NCBI RefSeq assembly: GCF_905115235.1
Contig: NC_051854.1
Coordinates: 74,887,463 to 74,951,462, forward strand
DNA length: 64,000 nucleotides
Direction: 5' to 3'
Source of the DNA: Hermetia illucens
Taxonomy: Eukaryota > Arthropoda > Insecta > Diptera > Stratiomyidae
Positions 54,480 to 64,000 of this stretch are shown here, in pieces. Position numbers and translations under genes: made by a program. The notes under the pieces are model-generated. The model made no database searches. It was not told where the DNA came from and saw only the letters and a list, made by a program, of their open reading frames with translations. Each line of letters begins with the position of its first letter. The stretch's first letter is position 1.

Positions 54480-55300
54480 ATGTCTTCTTTCTCGGAAATA
54501 TTAGTAGACGGTTCTTGTTTTCCTTTTCTCTTCTAGTGCTCAGGCTTCTGATTACTGGCTTTCACGAATAGTTTCGCCCACTTAGGTTTCTTTGGCGAAC
54601 AGTTTCTTCCTTATTAACCGTCTGCTGACATCTCAAAAAGCCTCTTCTATCGGGTTTTTCAATTTTGTCTTCTTTCCTATATGACACCTTTGTTTCTCCT
54701 GTGACTCTTTGCGTCAGTACCTTAATGTAGGACAATTTAACGCCTCTCATCAAGGTCCCGTTGTTCCGATAGATATTTCTGAAAGTAATAGAGTACAAGA
54801 ATGAGTCATTTATCAAAGCCTTACTTGTAACATTTGATTCTGTCGCTTCCTGGTACCTCGTGCAATGTATGAGTGCCCTATGTGTTGCCCCACACACTAA
54901 GGGTATCTCTCACTTACGCATAGCATAAAATATACCACTTGGCAACAATACATCATCCCATTAATATTAAAAAAAAAAACAATTTAAAGCTCCGTGTATT
55001 ACCCCCTGCCCCTCATCTTTTTGTTTACATAAAGGCGGAGGAGGCAAAAATGTAATTTATTTTATCAGCCTTATGCCAGAAGGATCGGGCACTTGTGTTT
55101 TTTGGTCTGGTCAATTCGTTATGAGAAAACTGTTGTCTGCGAAGGGTTTGTGCAGGATATATAAACCCATTAACATCAGTTTCTTGACTAAATGTGTCCT
55201 TCTCTTTCGGCGATTATCGTGGTGAGGCCTCTCTGAATCCTCTGGAGAGGATCCCGAGATAACACATAAAGCTATGTGATAATCAGAACCCCAAGCCAAG
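54480..55300. other. Spacer with no recognised feature
   Basis: A 111-codon minus frame (54562-54897) has no recognised motif. The rest is AT-rich with an A-run near 54.97 kb. Confidence 0.35.
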
Positions 55301-55309
55301 GTGTGACTA

Positions 55310-55880
55310 CCGTGCCGAGGGCTGAATGGTTGGAACTCTGGGTACCAGGCTCAACTAGCTTTATCTCGGGGAAAAAAGGACTCTAACGAGGTCGATTTAC
55401 TTTCGCAGAAAACAAAAACCAAAAATGAGTTTCCCTCTTGACAATCAAACTTTGAGTGAAGGAGCAACTCCGACCTCACCAATGGAGACTGAGTCTAAAC
55501 TCAGATTCTCCGCTCATTCAATTGGGGACCAGTGATTAACGGACGAGTCGAAGCGGGCCTCTTTTGTCAGCACTCCTAATCCTGCGCTCCAGTCAGTGAC
55601 ACCTGCTGAAGCTAAAGTCTTGCCTATGGGTAAGCATATATCTTCAGACAGAGAACAGCCTCCAGGCAAACCGCCTTCGGGAAAAACTATGCCTACAGGC
55701 TAAACGCCTTCGAGCAAATCACAACCCGTTGCTCCAAGATTGAGGCCAAAGGAGCGGAGCATCCGAGGCTAAGGGCAAACCAAAGCGAGAATGGTCCTCT
55801 GACAATTTCAATTCTTCGACGCAAAAGGAGTCCGGCCGGCATTGCAGCCAAGACTATCGAAGCCGATTAATAGGTTTTGT
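55310..55880 (+). mobile_element. LINE 5' end with ORF1 start, LOA type
   Basis: Plus strand: possible 5' UTR, then ATG at about 55424 (MSFPLDNQTLSEGATPTSP) and a Pro/Lys/Ser-rich stretch ending with an NFNSSTQKES-like block. That block matches the ORF1 N-terminus at 12.3 kb (DPNSSTQKAAK). Stops and a frame change are present. It faces the LINE that follows in the opposite orientation. Confidence 0.5.
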
Positions 55881-56564
55881 ATGACAATACCTATCCTTCC
55901 AGTTACGGTGTTTGTGTTTGAGATGGGGGAGAGGAAAGAGTCTTAGCACTCAGACCCTAGTGGTCCATTTTTATCGATTTCCCCGTCTAATGGAATATGC
56001 CAGATTCGTTTATGTATCGCAGAATTTCCGTTACATTTCCATGACGTTCACATAGAAAATGTTCCACGAATTCCGCTTCCTCATTATAGGATGAACACGC
56101 ATCATCTAGGAGAATTCCTATTCTGAACATATGCCCTGTTTGTGAATTATGACCTGTCAGAATGCCCTGCGTATTCCTGCTTTTCGACAGGATAAACTTC
56201 GCAATATGTTTGTTTTGTTCTGACAGGTTTGTTTAGGGTGACTGGTTTGTTTAGGGTGATGGGGGAAATTGAACCCTCTTTTGTTAAAACATCCTGGACT
56301 GAAGTGATCGAAGGACTGCTCAAGCCCTCAATACAGCTTGAGCAGTCCGCTAGCGCCTGCCCTTTAACCGTTCGTCAATCATTCAGGTTGAAGGACCGTT
56401 ATACAATATATTGTCCCAAGGGAAAAACCGACTTCTCCTTTTTATTCAAGAGGTAGACTCCTGCTCCAGAACCCAGAAAGAAGACGTCTGTATTTCCTGA
56501 CACACATTTTTCTGGTTCGTCCCAGTTTTCTCTTCGTTTCAAGATAATTTTATATCTTCTACCA

Positions 56565-56576
56565 AACAGATGTATT
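56565..56576. repeat. Target-site duplication, left
   Basis: AACAGATGTATT directly before the RTE tail; identical to 58879-58890. Confidence 0.85.
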
Positions 56577-58878
56577 CATCATCATCAACGGCGCAACAAC
56601 CGGTATCCGGTCTAAGCCTGCCTTAATAAGGAACTCCAGACATCCCGGTTTTGCGCCGAGGTCCACCAATTCGATATCCCTAACAGCTGTCTGGCGTCCT
56701 GACCCACGCCATCGCTCCATCTTAGGCAGAGTCTACCTCGTCTTCTTTTTCTACCATAGATATTGCCCTTATAGACTTTCCGGGTGGGATCATCCTCATC
56801 CATACGGATACGGATTAGCCCACCGTAACCTATTGAGCCGGATTTTATCCACAACCGGACGGTCATGGTATCGCTCATATATTTCGTCATTGTGTAGGCT
56901 ACGGAATCGTCCATCCTCATGTAGGCGGCCAAAAATTCTTCGAAGGATTCTTCTCTCGAACGCGGCCAAGAGTTCGCAATTTTTCTTGCTAAGAACCCAA
57001 GTCTCCGAGGAATACATGAGGACTGGCAAGATCATAGTCTTGTACAGTAAGAGCTTTGACCCTATGGTGAGACGTTTCGAGCGGAACAGTCTTTGTAAGC
57101 TGAAATAGGCTCTGTTGGCTGACAACAACCGTGCGCGGATTTCATCATCGTAGTTGTTATCGGTTGTGATTTTCGACCCTAGATAGGAGAAATTGTCAAC
57201 GGTCTCAAAGTTGTATTCTCCTATCCATATTCTTCTTCGTGTTTGACCAGTGCGGTTTGATGTTGTTGGTTGATTCGTCTTCGGTGCTGACGTTGCCACC
57301 ATATATTTTGTCTTGCCTTCATTGATGTGCAGCCCAAGATCTCGCGCCGCCTGCTCGATCTGGATGAAGGCAGTTTGTACATCTCGGGTGGTTCTTCCCA
57401 TGATGTCGATATCGTCAGCATAGGCCAGTGGTTGGGTGGACTTGAAGAGGATCGTACCTCTTGCATTTACCTCGGCATCACGGATCACTTTCTCGAGGGC
57501 CAGGTTAAAGAGCATGATAGCGCATCCCCTTGTCGTAGACCGTTGTTGATGTCGAATGGTCTTGAGAGTGCCCCTGCTGCTTTTATCTGCCCTCGCACAT
57601 TGGTCAGGGTCAGCCTAGTCAGTCTTATTAATTTCGTCGGGATACAGAATTCTCTCATGGCCATGTATAGTTTTACCCTGGCTACGCTATCATAGGCGGC
57701 TTTAAAGTCGATGAACAGATGGTGCAACTGTTGTCCATATTCCAACAGTTTTCCCATCGCTTGCCGCACAGAGAAAATCTGATCTGTTGCTGATTTGCCT
57801 GGAGTGAAGCCTCTTTGGTATGGGCCAATGATGTTCTGAGCGTATGGGGCTATCCGGCCTAGCAAGATAGTGGAGAATATCTTATAGATGGTACTCAGCA
57901 ACGTGATACCTCTATAGTTGCTGCACTGTGTGATATCTCCCTTTTTATGTATGAGACAGATAATGCCTCATTGCCAATCGTCAGGCATTGATTCGCTGTC
58001 CCATACCTTCAGCACAAGTTGATGAGCCACTTGGTGCAACTGGTCGCCTCCATATTTAACCAATTCGGCTGTAATTCCATCGGCTCCTGCCGACTTATGA
58101 TTTTTTAGCCGATGAATTGCAACTTGGTGGTGGCAGTATTTGTCCGTCGTCTTCAGTTGGCGGGACCTCCAACTCGCCGATGTTCTGGTTGTTCAGTAGC
58201 TCATCAAAGTACTCAACCCATCGCTCCAATATGCCCATTCTGTCGGAAATCAGATTTCCCTCTTTGTCTCGGCAGGATGAGCATCGAGGTGTATAAGGTT
58301 TCATCCTGCTGACTTGTTGGTAAAACTTCCGCGCCTGGTGCAGTTGCTCCCTGTACTTTTCTAGTTCACAGACTTGTTGGTTCTCCCAGGCTTCCTTTTT
58401 CCGTCTGTGAAGTCGCTTCTCCGCTCGACGGAGTTCGTTATAAGTCTCTCCGCGTGCCCGCGTTCTTTGAGAATGTAACATTACTCGGTATGCGGCATTC
58501 TTCCGTTCCGTTGCTAGCTTACATTCATCGTCAAACCAGCCGTTCCGACTCCTTTTGCGGCTGGGGCCAAGTATGTTTGTGGCCGTATTCATGATAACGT
58601 TCTTCAGGTGATTGTGAAGATCATTTGTTGATGCTTCATCTCCAGGTCCTCTGTTGACTGCGGTTATTGCGGCATCCATTTCCCTCTTATAGGTGTCGCG
58701 GAGGGTTGTGTTGTGGATGGCTTCAGTGTTCACTCTCACCTGATTGTCGGAGGGGATTCTAGGTGGTATTGTTATTCGAGCTCGGAGCACCATGCCAACG
58801 AGATAGTGATCCGAGTCTATATTGGCCCCCCTATATGTTCTGACATTCATCAAGGCTGAGAGGTGGCGGCGTTCGATC
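56577..58878 (-). mobile_element. RTE-clade LINE (family A), youngest copy, 5'-truncated
   Basis: Minus strand, 2302 bases between identical 12-base direct repeats. It begins (5') inside the endonuclease at NVRTYRGANIDSDHYLVG, so most of that domain is missing. The linker follows, with NGWFDDECKLATERKNAAYR. RT: RWVEYFDELLNNQNIGELEV, then YQRGFTPGKSATDQIFSVRQ and HLFIDFKAAYDSVARVKLYM at 57485-57901. PLAYADDIDIMGRTTRDVQT and VDNFSYLGSKITTDNNYDDE lie in an open 239-codon frame at 56796-57515. The 3' UTR ends CCGGTTGTTGCGCCGTTG plus (ATG)n. Only a few frame breaks, fewer than in other copies, so it is the most recent insertion. Confidence 0.9.
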
Positions 58879-59102
58879 AACAGATGTATTGGAGAATCAA
58901 AAGGCATTGCCAAAACTGGATTCAGTTCTGGCAATAACTCTTTCAATGCTCTGTGCTCCAATACCCATTGTTTCCCCATAGATCTTATATAATTAGTATA
59001 TGAGCTGCTCTCATTGCAGTGCTTTGAATAAACAAATCCAAGAGCTGCAAATTGAATAATGCATTCAGTGCTGCTCATGGTATCAGTGATACTGAGACAC
59101 AC
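58095..59102 (-). other. Chimeric 335-codon frame across two LINEs
   Basis: About the first 75 codons come from the host LOA-like LINE (RT thumb to RNase H linker, ending near PIHLL). The rest comes from the inserted RTE copy (SALMNVRTYRG onward), fused in frame at the right target-site duplication. It is by far the longest listed frame, but a by-product of the insertion, not a gene. Confidence 0.85.
58879..58890. repeat. Target-site duplication, right
   Basis: AACAGATGTATT at the 5' edge of the RTE copy; partner of 56565-56576. Confidence 0.85.
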
Positions 59103-61547
59103 AGTTCTTCGCAGTGTGGCTAGTTTTGCAGCAAAAACACTTTTGTTTCACCTTAACGCACCACACTACACATGTATAAGCGATTAACGGCCTAATGATA
59201 GCAACATATATCGACATCACTACCTGAGGCCTAAGTCCCCCTGTCGAGGGAAAGGTCCGCCTACACAGCCCATAAGCTGTTAGAGCTCCTACAATCTTGA
59301 CCTCTACATGTATGTTCCAAAGAAGCTTTTCTAGAATAACTCTCAGATATTTCATTTCTTCGGAGAGTTGAAGGGTTGTACTCTTCATCGCTGAAAAGCA
59401 AAGACCATTTAATTTTCTCCTTTTTGTAAATAATACCATTGTGATTTTGTTTGGAGTTACTGAAACTCCATGCCTTAGGCATCAATTGTCAATCAAGTCA
59501 CCGACGCGTTGTGCATTTCTACAGATCCTAGCGAGATCTCGACCAACAACTAGTACAGCCACGTCATCCGCATAAACTTGAACGTGTATTAGCAGATTTT
59601 GAAGTTCGCATAGTAGTGAGTCGTTAACATACTCCACAGATCGTCACTTCTTGAGCGCAACCTTTCGTCCCTTCCGTTGTTAGGTAGCGATCAGCGCACA
59701 ACAATCTATGGGTTACCATAGCATAGTTTCACTTAATTAAACTTTCATCAACACCATGCTCTCTGGCAGCATCACAGAGCTTTTGGAAGGCCGCACAGTG
59801 AAATGCCCCTTCAATGTCCACGGACACCCCCATCACGTACTCATTATTCAAAGCTGCGTCCTCTATCTTTGAAATCGAAGAGTGAAGAGCAGACTCACAG
59901 GACTTTCCACGTTGGTGAGCTTATTGGTTTTCTTTTAGTGGATGCAAGCTTAGCGTCTTCTCTCGAATCTGACAGTGAAAGACTGGTTCCTCTCCAGACA
60001 TTTCAGCGAAAATGATGTTAAGCTAATCTGCCTGAAGTACTTTGGATTTGAATAGTCATCTTTCCCAGGCTTAGATGTGAAAACCTCCTTAACCTTCTGC
60101 CAAAAGGGAGGCACGTAGCCCAGAGCATTTCTTAGAAGTGCTCTATACCCTTCTTTAGCATCGCTGGGTAGATACCATTCATACCTGGTGCTTTGAAGTG
60201 TTCAAGTGATAGTATAGCAGTTCTCGCCTTTTCATTGGTAACAACCGCTCTCGCAGTGTCCCAATTCCCCTTGCAACACCTTCGCGTTGAAAGGTTTGCA
60301 GAAACCGCCTATTCTTTTCCTCCCACTTCTGTGACCTGTTCTTCCGGTTGGCGTACTGCCAAGAGAGTCTGTATAGACTTAACTCTGGAATTCGTGAAAG
60401 TACCATCCGGTTTTCTAAGAGAGTCCAACCTGGCCTCCTACATTCACGTTATTAGTTCCGGGAGTTAACAGTCTTCATTCTTATTGCTTTTGCAAGCACG
60501 ATTTAGAAGTCGTCCGGTTGATTTTCAGAATCTTTGCAATTCTCGGTTCAAACATGAAACTGTTTTACCACGTTAGCCTCGAGAAATAGGACAAGCCTTT
60601 TCAAAGCCCTCTAAAAGTGTGCGATTCAGAGTTTTCAGTTGATTTTCAATCGCCAAAGGAGTCCTTAGTCGTCTATGGAGCTCAACTTTGGGCCCGCCTG
60701 CAGCAGTCAGTCTAAATTCTAAGTAATGGTGATCTGAGAGGGAGACTCCATCTAGCACTCGCCTGTTTCTATTCAACTCTAAAAACTTTGAAGTGCAAAT
60801 TGTTTGGCCCATTACTTCACTTCTACTTGGCCTCATCAGCCCAGATTCTCTCCTCTAGGATTGCATTTGCTACTGCCCCATCAAATATGTTGAGTGTTCA
60901 CATCACAACCTATTAAAAGTTCAAGGCCACTTGATTCTGCATACACTTCCAGAACCCTTAGTTCTTGGGTCGGTGGAGGATATAAAGCACCAAAGGGTAA
61001 GTACGGAGAGGCAACTATGACATTTCTCCTCATACCATTAATCTCGCATTGTATCATAAGTTGACCGCAACAAAGTGCACGCTTAGCGCCTCTTCTCGAA
61101 TGTGACACTGAGAGACAAGTTGCACTCCAGAGATTTCAGCGATAATGATGTTAAGAGGGTCATCCCGTGTGTCGGATCCGCGGAATGGATTTTTTTTTGC
61201 ATCAATTATATTTAGATATAATATAGAATATATGGGCAAAGTGATTTTTTGATATTCGGAGTCGTTCGGAAATTATAGTGTTAAACACATGTTAAGGCAC
61301 ATGTCAGATTTATGTCGATCGCCGTAATGAAGCTCGTATTTATCGGTCCGAATGACGTTCGAATGACTTCGCTAAAAGGACAAGAATTGAAGCCAAGGCT
61401 GTACATGTGTTTCTTGAAGAAACCTAAGGTTTATGGACTAGGTATAGTAGATTAATGGTCAATTAAGGTTTTATGGGTAGAAATCGCATTCTACTTTTTA
61501 AATGCGTTTTTCTCGAAACTGCATGTTGAAAATCGGCTGCTACCATA

Positions 61548-62170
61548 GCCCAAAATCTACCCTCCGCACTGACTGCTTCAGCAGACCACGCAACCTCGCG
61601 GGAACCTTCAGTTTTGGGCCCAGACAAGTAGGCGTATAAGATCGCTTGGTGATGAGCGGTCCTGGACAAGAAATGACGATAGAAATTTAGCATGCCCAAG
61701 AACCTTCGCAGATTCTTCACCGTGGTTGGTAGCGGGAAACTCTCAATCGCCTCAATCTGGTCTGGGTCAGGCTGGATACTGTCAGGAGTAACTAAGTGGC
61801 CGAGAAAAGTCACCTGCTTCTGTAGAAATCGGAGTTTTTCAAGGTTTAAGGCAAGTCCAGTCTCAAGGAGACCTTGAAAAATGCACTCAAGATTTTCTAA
61901 GTGCTCAGATTCGAAAGCGGAAGCGACCAAAACCTCATCCATATATACGAAACAAAAGTTGAAGTTTTGTAAAACAGAGTGGATGAACCTCTGGTAAGTC
62001 TACGCAGCATTGCACAAGCCGAAAGTTATCCTAGTGAACTTGAAGAGTCCGAAAGGTGTACAAATAATCGCCTTCGGAATGTCTTTGGGAGCTACAAGGA
62101 TTTGGTGGTACGCCTTGACTAGATCCGAAGTCGTAAAAACGCGGCAATTAATGAGTGATCAAACGCCTAT
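61548..62170 (-). mobile_element. Ty3/gypsy LTR retrotransposon fossil (partial pol)
   Basis: About 0.6 kb of the reverse-transcriptase region of a Ty3/gypsy-family element on the minus strand. No LTR, gag, protease, integrase or envelope part is visible. It is a broken internal fragment with at least one or two breaks, enclosed by the inverted-repeat element. Decay suggests it is old. Confidence 0.75.
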
Positions 62171-62769
62171 AATCTCAGCATAGCCCCCATTCGCCGTTTG
62201 GCTCAGGGAAGCGGAGAGCAACAACTATTTGATAGTCTGCAGATACCCTGTTTCATCAAATTTCCAAATTCCCCTCTTCGCAATAGCAAGCTTCTTAGGT
62301 GAAAGAGGATGCACCTTTGAAAAGATTGGAGAGCCGGTGGTATTGGTTTTTCGCTTTTTTTCAAAAATTTTTTGTGAAGAACTTGATAAAGATACAGATA
62401 CGAATTTGAGCAGTAGTAATTTTTCCAGCCCAATAACATAGTTAATTATTGAAATACAGAGAAATTTATACACCCATCTTCAAAAAAAAGGTGTTTTTCT
62501 GCTGCCTCGCTGCAAGACGCTGCGATCATTTTAAAGAAAAAAAAGTAAACGGCTTTTTAACGTGTAGACTTAACTACAATCCGCGAACTAGGATTATTAA
62601 AAAATATTAAAAACTAAATTTTTGGGGCCGTGTGAATTTTGGTGTTTTTCAAGGCTTCTTTAATAGATAAAAAAAACTACCCAATGAATCGCAATTATAG
62701 TAATTCGCGGACCGTGGAGATATGTTCTGAATAAGTGGTGAAAATTTCAAAGAATCCTGTTAGGTAGAT
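62171..62769. other. AT-rich interior of the inverted-repeat element
   Basis: Frames at 62203-62473 have no motif. The stretch at 62.64-62.77 kb (GTGAAAATTTCAAAGAATCC) continues smoothly into the right arm, so it is probably original element sequence. Confidence 0.4.
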
Positions 62770-62895
62770 GGTGGCAGCCGATTTTCAATATGCAGTTTCG
62801 AGAAAAACGCATTTAAAAATATGAGTTTTACCAATAAAATCTCAACTGATCATTAATCTGCTATAACTAGTCCATAAACTTTAGGTTTCTTCACT

Positions 62896-63010
62896 CAGTG
62901 CAGTGCTGATCATATTGCCCCCTACAGTGTACTGTAGTGTACCGTTACGGTCTTGAATGAAGTACTCTAATACACTTCAAGGCTCTGATCCAATATGGAT
63001 TGTTGCGCCA
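62896..63010 (+). mobile_element. tRNA-derived SINE, 3' half, copy S7
   Basis: Plus strand: GTGCTGATCATATTGCC, AGTGTACTGTAGTGTACCG, then CACTTCAAGGCTCTGATCC and the tail GGATTGTTGCGCCA without the (ATT)n run. The head half is missing. Confidence 0.8.
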
Positions 63011-64000
63011 TTCTGTCCACAGGGTGGAGTACTATCGCCGCTGATGTGGAGTATGGTAGTAGATGAACTCCTGGACGTGTTAACTAATACTGGAATACAA
63101 GTCCAGGGCTACGCGGACGACATTGTTCTAATCTGTAGGGGCAAATATGAAGATACCCTATGTGATAGAATCCAAACTGGATTAAGGGTTACTAGTGCCT
63201 GGTGCAGGAAGGTGGGAAAGCGGATCAACCCAACCAAAACCACCATAGTACCATTCACTAGGAGGCGTAAGCTGGATCACCTGAAAGCCATAATATTACA
63301 TGATATGGAGATGAAACGAGAAACAGAGGTCAAATATTTGGGAATCACGCTAGACCAAAAATTACTCTGGAAGACACATGTCGGAAACACTTGTCGGAAA
63401 GACACGAGGGCTCTGATGACTTGCAGATCCATAGCAGGAAAAAAATGGGGTTGCAGCCCGAAGATACTACTTTGGATATGCACTGCAATAGTAAGGCCAA
63501 TGATTACCTATGGAGCGGTAATCTGGGCAGAAAGAACCCAACTCAGCACACAAGCCAAGGAATTACATAAGCTCCAAAGGCTGGCTTGCGTGTGTATCAG
63601 TGGGGCAATGAGGACATGCCCAACGGCATCCCTGGAGTTCCTTCTGGGATTAACCCCTCTCCATCTGCACATACAGATACGCAGGCACGGAGATCAATAT
63701 TCAATGATTACTTGGTACACTGACGGATCCCTCACAGCAGAGGGAGCGGGTGCCGGTGTCATTGGTCCAAGGAAAATGTACTTTGAGCCAATGGGCACTA
63801 GCATATTCCAGGCGGAAATTTACGCCATAGACAAATGTGCCTCCTTTAATATGCAGAGGAACTACAGGGGGCAGAACATAGCTATTCTCACCGATAGCCA
63901 AGCAACGATCAAGACACTTAGGTCCAACCAGGTGAACTCTAAGCTGGTATGGGAATGCCTTGAGAGACTGAATACACTCGGCTCGTCCAACAAGGTCTGG
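63011..64000 (+). mobile_element. I-superfamily LINE ORF2 segment, open to window end
   Basis: One plus-strand frame stays open for 330 codons from 63011 to the last base. It starts at the RT motif FCPQGGVLSPLMW, then VQGYADDIVLICRG, TEVKYLGITLDQKLLWKTHV and thumb MITYGAVIWAERTQ. RNase H follows with WYTDGSLTAEGAGAG, IFQAEIYAID and ILTDSQATIKTL, so all first three acidic residues are present. A short loss seems to lie between the thumb and RNase H (IRRHGDQYSM). 5'-truncated against a SINE tail. Relative of 2.96-4.68 kb. It could be among the youngest LINEs here. Confidence 0.85.

Larger units (their letters stand above)
55960..61170 (-). mobile_element. LOA-like LINE split by an RTE insertion
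   Basis: Minus strand, same family as 44.8-47.8 kb. Endonuclease at 60.57-61.11 kb: LELLIGCDVNTQH, SLSDHHYLEFRL. Linker and fingers at 59.8-60.4 kb. Palm: SVDIEGAFHCAAFQKL near 59.79 kb and VYADDVAVLVVGRDLAR near 59.56 kb. Post-palm PNKITMVLFTKRRKLNG and thumb AIIRPLIAYTCVVW run to 59.08 kb, then SITDTMSSTECIIQFAALG near 59.06 kb. RNase H start and C-terminus resume at 55.96-56.56 kb, left of the RTE copy (LFGRRYKIILKRRENW, GSGAGVYL, LTGHNSQTGHMFRIG). Unlike the 44.8-kb copy it keeps the RT palm. Several stops and frame changes. Confidence 0.83.
61415..62893. mobile_element. Inverted-repeat-bounded element, family unknown
   Basis: The arms at 61415-61544 and 62770-62893 are reverse complements over about 130 bases with scattered mismatches: TGAAGAAACCTAAGGTTTAT, AAATGCGTTTTTCTCGAAAC and TTGAAAATCGGCTGC. 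Inside are a gypsy fragment and AT-rich sequence with no transposase I can recognise. Probably a non-autonomous DNA transposon or foldback element. The right arm is abutted by a SINE. Confidence 0.65.

Noticed and set aside
54203-54571. 122-codon plus-strand frame with a hydrophobic start that looks like a signal peptide
   Set aside because: Its core is the reverse complement of the RTE family B C-terminus; a similar frame occurs over the other copy at 5675-5953.
61190-61410. Left flank of the inverted-repeat element as an LTR of the gypsy fossil
   Set aside because: No direct copy of this sequence is found on the other side; the only paired sequence is inverted, which does not fit an LTR.
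1-64000. CRISPR arrays, operons, phage or bacterial genes
   Set aside because: No spaced direct repeats, no ribosome-binding-site-led gene runs; intron-containing host genes and LINE/SINE content are clearly animal nuclear DNA.

Overview
This window looks like an insect nuclear genome, most probably a fly with a repeat-rich genome. It holds four complete copies of one host gene, a cytosolic fatty-acid-binding protein (FABP, lipocalin superfamily), all on the + strand. Each copy has three exons with the same phases: a 24-codon first exon ending in phase 1, a second exon of 88-91 codons and a 16-codon last exon. Splice sites, TATA boxes and polyA signals are visible. The predicted proteins are 132, 132, 130 and 129 residues long. 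I found no other host gene, tRNA, rRNA or CRISPR array. The species call is inference from protein style and transposon types.

Layout. 0-6.4 kb: LINE relics (LOA-like ORF1, Jockey, an RNase H LINE, RTE). 6.5-16.9 kb: FABP copy 1, whose 8.6-kb first intron carries a nearly full-length LOA-like LINE and RTE, R1 and other LINE pieces. 17-23.5 kb: R1-like, unassigned and RTE LINE relics with two SINEs. 23.5-29.2 kb: FABP copy 2. 29.4-37.2 kb: two R1-clade LINEs in opposite orientations, SINEs and a LINE tail. 37.25-44.25 kb: FABP copy 3. 44.4-49.9 kb: an RTE tail, an LOA-like LINE, a non-coding repeat and a LINE tail. 49.9-53.6 kb: FABP copy 4. 54-64 kb: an old LOA-like LINE split by a younger RTE copy with a 12-bp target duplication, an inverted-repeat element enclosing a fossil Ty3/gypsy fragment, a SINE, and a LINE reading frame that runs off the window.

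How it fits together. The duplicated unit is more than coding sequence. About 0.7-1 kb upstream (with recurring GATA-type motifs), the promoter, the first 200-300 bases of intron 1, the 63-67-base intron 2 and part of the 3' flank recur in the copies. Transposons landed in the middle of intron 1 and between the copies. Copies 1+2 and copies 3+4 form pairs by most of the protein and by a LINE tail shared only by 3 and 4. The first residues of exon 2 pair them differently (1+4, 2+3), which suggests gene conversion. Copy 1 has lost the fatty-acid carboxylate-binding arginine. A tRNA-derived SINE family shares its 3' tail with the RTE LINE and was probably mobilised by it.
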